Source: Cephalothrix simula (Eukaryota; Nemertea; Palaeonemertea; Archinemertea; Cephalotrichidae). From it: a stretch of DNA of 14,359 nucleotides. Below are positions 8,646 to 14,359 of this stretch, in pieces. Positions within the stretch are counted from its first letter, which is position 1. Each line of letters begins with the position of its first letter. The notes below the pieces were generated by a model that was given only the letters and a program-made list of their open reading frames with translations, did not search any database and was not told the DNA's origin. The position numbers and the translations under genes are program-made. The DNA lies in contig JAXIUW010068895.1 of the NCBI GenBank assembly GCA_035591015.1, positions 1-14,359 of the forward strand. Reading direction: 5' to 3'.

Positions 8646-9164
8646 TTTATAGCCATAAAATTCCAAACCCAAGAAGTTATAACCATAAACTATTATAAAA
8701 TTAATCCTTTACAAGCCATATATTTCAAAATTATTTATATATCAAGCTAGCAGAAAATTTATATGTTCATTCTTTTGTTTAAGGTAATCTTTGATCCGGG
8801 TCTTTGATCAATTAAAGAACCCCCCAAAAGCATAAAATTTGCAATCAGTTTCCAACTCACTTAGGAGAATCTGAGACCCCAAGGTTTTGGTGCATTTTAC
8901 ATTTTCACAGTTTGACATGTCATGTACCAGTTGGATCCCGTTTTCCATCGCGCGTACGCGTGCTGAATTGCGTGTGTATGATGCTTGCCCTTATGTCTCA
9001 ATAAGTTGTCTTCTAATTTAATGTTTTAAAGAACCAAAAGACAACATATTAGTAACCTGAGCATTCTAAAACAATGTTTCCTTAATTTCCCGTAAAATTT
9101 GTCTTTTTAAACCGCCTGCAACCAGACAAGTTTGCATACAATTTGGAATAAAGGTGAAAAAACA
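8646..9164. other. Non-coding DNA with a short direct repeat
   Basis: TCTTTGATC occurs at 8788-8796 and 8801-8809 (period 13). CGCGTACGCG (8951-8960) is a perfect 10-base palindrome and stands out as CpG-dense in AT-rich DNA. No gene was seen. Confidence 0.4.
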
Positions 9165-9214
9165 GCATCCATTTCGGATGCACGGTCACGACTGTCAATT
9201 ACGAGGTCACGACT
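9165..9214. repeat. 6-bp hairpin and paired GGTCACGACT direct repeats
   Basis: GCATCC (9165-9170) and GGATGC (9176-9181) form a hairpin with a five-base loop. Just downstream, GGTCACGACT occurs twice exactly (9184-9193 and 9205-9214) with a 21-bp start-to-start spacing, close to two helical turns. The spacing would suit two protein-binding sites on one DNA face, but that is inference. A 63-codon minus-strand frame covers this area without a recognised motif. Confidence 0.5.
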
Positions 9215-10320
9215 CTTTTGGGGGATGATATTAAAAGTCGCAAACAATCCGTGTTTATTAGCATCAATGTCTTTGATTTTAGCTTGAAATGGAACCAATT
9301 ATATTCAGGAAATTGGAGACATAAAAAAGTTTTTTATTCTTTTTTACTTAAAAACAAGAAACCAAAATCGATTTCCGGGAAAAGTGATTGAAAGAAAAAA
9401 GATCCCTAAAATGTTTCACTTCAATGACCTTATTCCTTAACTTCACAAAGAAATCTTCAACTAATCTGCATCATCTGAACGATACTAACCAATAAATACT
9501 TTCTCATGATGATTAAAATAACCAAGTCAAATACATGGTTTGATGTAAAGAAAGTTTTTAAAAACATGAACTCCCTTAGTCCCTTTTCATGAAATCATCA
9601 CAAATTTCGGCTGATATTATATATATATTTCATCAAAAGAACTTGTAAGATAGATGAGGGACAACAGGCATGCAAAATGCAATATCAATAGCAAAGTGTG
9701 ACCGTAAAATGAAAAGTAAATCAATTGATGCAACTCCGCATTATCTTTTGGAATTTTTAGTAATGGAATATAAACGCCTGAAAGAATCTAACTTAATCGT
9801 GGTTAATTGGCTTGAAAAGAGATAAAAAGGATCCATTGAGGTTGACAGACAACCCATCTGTGCCATAGAAGATGCAGGAACATTTTAGAATGCAGCATCA
9901 TGTTCTTAGATCAACAAAACCGTACAGTTAAATCTGTTATATAGTTTGGTATTGACTTTATCGAGCGGACTTTATACTTTAAAGTTCATCTTTTAGCTTG
10001 GTTTCTAAAAATGCAAAGATACTAAAAATTTATCAACGTACTTTAAACACAAAATCAATTGATATATATGGTGTTGCTATGTTGTTAAAAACATTGTTTT
10101 ACCTAATTATATCATGGATACTGCTATCTTGAAAACATATGTCGCAGACCATTATTGAAAAAGGTGAAATTTTTAAAATACCAGTAAAGTTCCATGAAAA
10201 AATAACACCAATTCTGAAAGCGATAATGTCTTGTTTACAAAAACAGATGACATCAATTAAGTCTTTTACATAAACAATAATTAGATAGTATCGTACCTTC
10301 ATATTGATCAAAGAGACCTA
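9215..10320. other. AT-rich non-coding DNA, nothing recognised
   Basis: No gene or element was found. A short TA run lies near 9617-9629, and the palindrome ATCAATTGAT occurs near 9720 and again near 10054. A 70-codon minus frame (10099-10311) is not convincing. Confidence 0.4.
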
Positions 10321-10566
10321 ATTTCATGCGACATAGTTACTACGCTAAAAGGGGACACCTTGTGGGATCCCCTGAGAATCCCTGCAGGGGGCAAAACGAA
10401 AACTGGCCTTGCTTAACATATACCGGGTGTTATAATGGTCTACAAATCAAGAAACTATTCACATTGACGAAACTATTCAAAGTTCGGAACTTTTACAAAG
10501 TGCTTTTTAAAACCTCCTGGGGTTTTGATGTGACTATTTGAAAAACGAACCCCCAATTATTCTAGA
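10321..10566. other. Non-coding DNA with an 11-bp direct repeat
   Basis: GAAACTATTCA occurs at 10451-10461 and 10469-10479, identical with period 18. AAAACC (10509-10514) pairs with GGTTTT (10521-10526). GC-rich palindromes (GGGATCCC and CCCTGCAGGG) sit near 10363-10390. A 71-codon plus frame (10326-10541) is open here but matches nothing I know. Confidence 0.35.
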
Positions 10567-10686
10567 CCAATAAAAGAGCAGTTTTAAGGGGCGTTTAGTG
10601 CCTGCAACAAAATGGCGGCCTTTGAATCAGTTATTGAAAAAATGAGCATCGCATCAGTGACATCAAAAAGATTTTTGACTGCTTAA
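10567..10686 (+). other. CCAAT / YY1-like / ATG cluster, possible first exon or small ORF
   Basis: A CCAAT box (10567-10571) is followed about 40 bp later by AAAATGGCGGC (10609-10619), which fits the published YY1 consensus AAnATGGCGGC. Its ATG (10612) has A at -3 and G at +4, a strong animal start context. The frame encodes 24 residues, beginning MAAFESVIEKMSIASVTSKR, and ends at TAA (10684-10686). In many animals YY1 sites overlap the first ATG of TATA-less promoters, so this could be the start of a gene or a small peptide. No good splice donor lies inside the frame, no downstream exon is recognised, and such a cluster can arise by chance. Confidence 0.15.
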
Positions 10687-11223
10687 TTTTTAATAGCAGA
10701 CTGCAGCAGGATGTGTAATTTTTTAGCATCCGTTTTTTATTATCTAAATGAATTTTTTATTGACAAATTAAAAATCACCTTATTTTTTTAGCCGAATTAA
10801 TGGGTGTCTAAATCAAAGATTATATGATCGTAATATCCCAAAATCATTCACTATTGACATGGCGATAGAAAAAATTGGCACCTTAAGAATAAGAACTATA
10901 TTTGCGTTTTGACTTAAAAAGTCAAATTAAATGTAATTTAAAACTAGACGACAAAAATTATAGGTTCCAAATACAATATAATACCGCAAAGTTCACGGAG
11001 AAAATTCATTTGGTAAACTAGTTTATTTGTATTATTTTGAAGTATTGATGTTTGTAGTATATCTAATAATTTTTTCTTCTAAACCATATTATGCAAGGTT
11101 TAAGTTGAATACATGTAATCAGAAAGTTCAGCCTCGTTTATGCATAAGAACATCATGAGCGGGAATGATTTTGATGGAGAACGCTTAGAATGAGAGTGTT
11201 AAGATTCACAACATGGCTTCATA
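10687..11223. other. AT-rich non-coding DNA with one hairpin
   Basis: TTTGACT (10908-10914), loop TAAAA, and AGTCAAA (10920-10926) form a perfect 7-bp hairpin. TACATGTAAT occurs at 11110-11119. No gene was seen. Confidence 0.4.
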
Positions 11224-11771
11224 AGGGACCGTCTCAAAAATTCGACAGTTATTTCTATCCGAGTAACCGACGTATAGAGGGGAGGGGGTCGAGCCCCAGG
11301 CGGATGGAACTGTCCGATTTTAAATGATATAAAACGCGTTTGTATAAATTATGCTTATACATGTAATGCAAATGGTATATAGACTTTAGGGAGACACTAG
11401 CTACCGCGAGCTACCGGCTATTATGTCCTACATTTCCTATTTAAATGTACATGCCGGACACTGAACGCCGGGGGACACGGCAAACAGTTACACCAATAGT
11501 ACTTCTATTTTCTAATACAAGGCAGCTTATGATATTTCCAAGAGTTTCATCGATTTAAAGAACTGGTACCAAAGATGATCAAAGGTTTTGGTAGAAAAAT
11601 CGACAGTTCCAACGTCCAACAATGACGAATGAAGGGGGTACTACCCTGTTTCAACGGGGTCCGGTCTGCCGGACTTAGAGATACCGAAATACCCCGACTG
11701 AAGCCGGGTGAGGGGGTACAGGCTATCCGTGATTACTCAGATATAAATACCTGTTGAATTTTTGAGACCCT
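11224..11771. mobile_element. Non-autonomous DNA transposon of about 548 bp with TIRs
   Basis: The ends are strong inverted repeats. Left AGGGACCGTCTC (11224-11235) continues AAAAATTCGACAG, TATTT, TATC, GAGTAA to about 11267. The right end, read on the minus strand from 11771, gives AGGGTCTCAAAAATTCAACA and then the same blocks to about 11732. Apart from a four-base gap near the tip there are about five mismatches in 37 positions. A second internal pair, GGAACTGTC(C)GATTTT at about 11306-11321 and its inverse at 11595-11610, makes each terminus internally palindromic. The GC-rich right arm has the hairpin GTCCGG TCTG CCGGAC (11659-11674). No transposase reading frame is present. The target duplication is unresolved: TA on the left, AA on the right. 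Confidence 0.75.
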
Positions 11772-12228
11772 AATGTGGGCGCTTTTTTGTACGACTTAAT
11801 CTGCCTCATTATCTTTTATATAGTGTCCACTAAACCCATTTTTGGCGTCCTAGACCACCATCTGAGCATCATCAGTAACGATTCTTAACTACCTCTGATA
11901 GCATACTTTTAAAAAATTGTAATTTTATAGACGAAAAACAGACTTGCGGTTGTCTGCCACTTTGCCGTCAGCATAAACAGTTTAAAACTGTTTCAATTAA
12001 ACATTTAACTTATCTCTCAAGATCTGTGATTTCGTCGCGACCTAATCTGGATTTTGTTAAGGTGGGCTATGCCCAACTAACTTCGAATAGGCCGCCTGTC
12101 ACCTTCTAAAATAATTTCCAGTTATTAAATCCTCTCTACCGAGACCTTTGTGTAATAAATTAGAAGAAGTTAATTTGGTAGATTAATATCTAAATTTTTA
12201 TTCCTTAGGAGCGGAAATAGGTTGGTAT
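11772..12228. other. Non-coding DNA, nothing recognised
   Basis: This stretch between two mobile elements holds no gene. The only structure noted is the small hairpin TGGGC TAT GCCCA near 12063-12075. Confidence 0.4.
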
Positions 12229-12533
12229 AAGAGGTGGAACAACAAAACAAACCAATCGGATCATATAAACGGTTTACCGTTCCGATCTTCTCAACCGATA
12301 CCGGTCAGCGAGAACGGTAAAAAACGGTCTCAAACAAGACCTTTGCTTTAAGTATAATATAATTCAATTATACACAATACGCAGTAAAAAGATACATTTT
12401 AAATTAATGTGCCGCGATCTGAAACGTTCCTTGCCGTTCTGTAGCGTTCCAAGACAACCGTACCGGTCTTAACCGTTCAAACTAGTTCTCGTCAAATGAT
12501 ACCGTTTCAAAAATCGGAACGGTTCAACCTCTG
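12229..12533. mobile_element. hAT-like non-autonomous element with AACGGT subterminal repeats
   Basis: The right end, read on the minus strand from 12533, starts CAGAGGTTGAACCGTTCCGA, which fits the CAGNG-type tips of hAT transposons. The left end has AAGAGGTGGAAC (12229-12240), then about 35 extra bases. From there the termini mirror each other block by block: ACCGTTCCGAT (12276-12286 and 12513-12523), CGAGAAC (12309-12315 and 12485-12491) and AACGGT (12323-12328 and 12472-12477), with spacers of 22/21 and 7/7. AACGGT or its complement occurs seven times between 12268 and 12523, like the subterminal transposase-binding motifs known in hAT elements. No transposase frame is present and no clear 8-bp target duplication was found, so the left boundary is doubtful. 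Confidence 0.65.
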
Positions 12534-13515
12534 ATAAAGATTAGCGTGAGTTTGTATCTTTTATATACAGCTTTAAGAAGATTTTTCAATCCAATACTTT
12601 GTTGTTGCATAATTTTTGGAGATCCAAGTCCATATGGCAAACAAAACGAAATCACTGAAACAGGTCAAAATAAGCGTTAGAGGCGCGTGAGTTTTACATC
12701 CACAATATCACTAAGGACAAAGTAAAGGCATGATCACGAATTTTAATGCAACATCACAACAAAGTGAGAAATAATGTTGGTAATCGAATTGTAATATCTT
12801 TAATGACTTTCCAAAGATCCTATAAACATAAATTTTGTAAATTATACCAACAAGTGATGAAGAATAAAATTAGATTAAAAATTAAAGTGATACCTCTTCT
12901 ATATGCTTGGTGACCCCTTTCTGGTAAAATAATTGAAAACAAATTTAGCAGCGTTTAATCATGGTTATGCCAATAACCTTAAAATATTATTTTAATCATG
13001 CATGTGCTGTGATTAGTTCCGATAGAAATATTCTTTAAGTACCGAAAAAGCGTAAAATTGGCGAACGCTGAATCTCGCATCCCAGTTTCCAGTAAATCAA
13101 ATCTAAAGTTACAGATCATTCGACTGCATACGAGCAGTTGCAATTTGTTGCGATGCCATATGCGATCAACTTTACATAATTTTTGATTTTTAAGAAAGAC
13201 ATTTTCTCCGTTTCTGTGGGATAAAACTATAAAAAAACACAACGCGAATGACACGGGTCAATGTCAATGTAATAAAACATTACCCATAAACAATTAGAAG
13301 TCGTAATTACCTTGACAGGCAAATAAATGATAAAAGAGACAAAGAATCGAGTTAAGATGAGAAAGTTCGGGATGCTGGTGGTATAGAAAAACGCCAGAAA
13401 CTCATTCACAATCACCTCTCCCCCCAAAAAAGTAGCTTGAAAATATCAATGAAAAGCGAAAATCATGTATGTCGCAGTTCAAAATTTCAAAGAGGGTCAA
13501 GTTTTCGGCAATTGT
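12534..13515. other. AT-rich non-coding DNA, nothing recognised
   Basis: Two overlapping minus-strand open frames (12979-13254 and 13227-13427) have no motif, no signal I trust and no known relatives. I see no RNA gene or repeat of note here. Confidence 0.4.
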
Positions 13516-13637
13516 AATCAAACAATACTGTAGTCAATCAACCCGTCGCCGCTATCACCGGGAGCTGATATTGAGGTCGCTTACGAAGTATAGCGGTAGT
13601 GACAACGGGCTGTCATTTATCACAGTAATCCAACAAT
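13516..13637. mobile_element. 100-bp hairpin element with 11-bp flanking direct repeats
   Basis: The unit 13527-13626 begins ACTGT and ends ACAGT and folds on itself. CCCGT (13542-13546) pairs with ACGGG (13605-13609), and CCGCTAT (13549-13555) pairs with ATAGCGG (13590-13596), with a G-T pair possible next to it. Imperfect pairing also exists between the tip and CCCGT. Outside lie AATCAAACAAT (13516-13526) and AATCCAACAAT (13627-13637), identical at 10 of 11 bases, as expected of a target duplication. The unit is CpG-rich in an AT-rich setting. It could be a foldback MITE or an inserted copy of a structured RNA. No known RNA family is recognised. Confidence 0.65.
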
Positions 13638-14359
13638 AACTTTCGAATACATATGCCAGGATAAATACCTCAACTCTCGAACCATGTCAGGTGAGAGACG
13701 ACGCAATGTGTGTCGCCGAAATACAATTTTGAAGAAATATGGAGCGAATATGAGTATCTGCACCAATAACCGAGTAAATTGGATTCGACGGGCCACTAAC
13801 AAATGAAAGTTCGAATTTTTTCGTGGGGCTTATTTTCAACGAAACTTTATAAGAGGCGTTTTTCAGGCAATCAAAATTCTAATTTTAAACTATTACATAT
13901 ACGTATATCATATATTTTCAGCAGAAATTATACCATTGAGTATCAACAAGTCTGTAGAAATGTACTACAAAGGGCCGTACGGAGGGGGAACGCCCACACC
14001 TGGGCCTACATAGATCCAGTACGTAATATCAGAGTTACAACTCTGGTAATATCCTATCCACGAGTTCGATAATCGAAGTCCGTGATGCGTAGAGTGTTCG
14101 TCAAAAAACAATCATGATTTATAGAAATTAATAGATGACTGATGACTCCAGTGTGTGTAAAATGGCCTAGTCCTAATCATCACACAGTGGGCCAGCCGTG
14201 GCCAAAATTCATATTTTCGAAGTGTCTCAATCTTTTTCATCTTTTAGTATATCATTGAGGACATCATTCCACATCAAAGCTCTCAGTAATAGACGTCATG
14301 GTTCATTGGTTTTCTTTCAGTGGATCGTTGAAGTTAGGGTAGTGGTTCAGGTTTGAAAT
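13638..14359. other. Mixed-composition non-coding DNA with small palindromes
   Basis: The left part (to about 14090) contains more CpG than most of the window. Direct copies of GTAATATC (14023-14030 and 14046-14053) bracket a 15-base segment within the short palindrome CAGAGTT AC AACTCTG (14030-14045). Next to it CACG(A)GTTCGA and TCGAAGTCCGTG pair imperfectly (14059-14084). An 89-codon plus frame (13803-14072) and a 60-codon minus frame (13620-13802) are open, but neither shows a motif I recognise. A pyrimidine-rich TTTTCTTTCAG at the far right (about 14311-14321) resembles a splice acceptor but leads into no convincing exon. Confidence 0.35.

Noticed and set aside
11281-11300. GGGTCGAGCCCC as a polymerase III B box
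   Set aside because: No A box lies at a suitable distance, and it sits inside the terminal region of the 11224-11771 transposon.
12979-13427. Two overlapping minus-strand open frames
   Set aside because: Rich in F, I and C as expected of AT-rich DNA, in different frames, and unlike any family I know.
13803-14072. 89-codon plus-strand open frame with TTTTCAG acceptor-like sites inside
   Set aside because: No domain, and it overlaps two palindromic repeats near its end, so it is more likely fortuitous. An exon cannot be excluded without transcript data.
14190-14205. CCAGCCGTGGCC, similar to the start of a tRNA-Ser/Leu-type head
   Set aside because: The match stops after about 12 bases, with no A box or B box following.
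14305-14359. Splice acceptor TTTTCTTTCAG and possible exon at the right edge
   Set aside because: All three frames downstream meet stops within the window or give no recognisable peptide. A single acceptor-like site is common by chance.

Overview
This window looks like nuclear intergenic (or intronic) DNA from an animal. It is AT-rich, every reading frame is closed by frequent stops, the longest open frame is about 90 codons, and I recognise no protein domain. There is no bacterial-style gene packing, no rRNA gene and no intact tRNA gene. The texture suggests a marine invertebrate, most likely a bivalve mollusc. It shows a decayed tRNA-derived SINE with CpG-rich flanks, many small foldback elements, and four copies of the octamer TACATGTA, which I associate with bivalve DNA. 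That assignment is an impression, not a proof.

Layout. 1-472: G-run/C-run hairpin, then a minus-strand tRNA-derived SINE remnant (head 387-472). 473-850: CpG-rich patch with a 15-bp inverted repeat. 889-928: a 25-bp perfect palindrome between 7-8 bp direct repeats. 1838-2079: nested palindromes enclosing two copies of a 30-bp tandem repeat. 2080-3690: nothing recognisable. 3697-3882: seven alternating copies of GGAACTTA/TAAGTTCC forming hairpins. About 4059-4530: diverged tandem monomers with a period near 153 bp, one of which carries a precise 53-bp insertion with a 7-bp target duplication. 5290-5512: a foldback MITE. 6772-6912, 8611-8645, 9165-9214: smaller hairpins and direct repeats. 10567-10686: a CCAAT/YY1/ATG cluster. 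11224-11771: a non-autonomous DNA transposon with strong terminal inverted repeats (TIRs). 12229-12533: a hAT-like element full of AACGGT motifs. 13516-13637: a 100-bp hairpin element with an 11-bp flanking direct repeat. 13638-14359: CpG-containing DNA with two short palindromes.

No genes work together here. The content is a graveyard of short, non-coding, mostly palindromic insertions. The best novelty candidate is a very small insertion type with ends CAAGAAT...ATTCTTG and a 7-bp target duplication. It is seen twice, and one case has a matching unoccupied site in the neighbouring tandem monomer.
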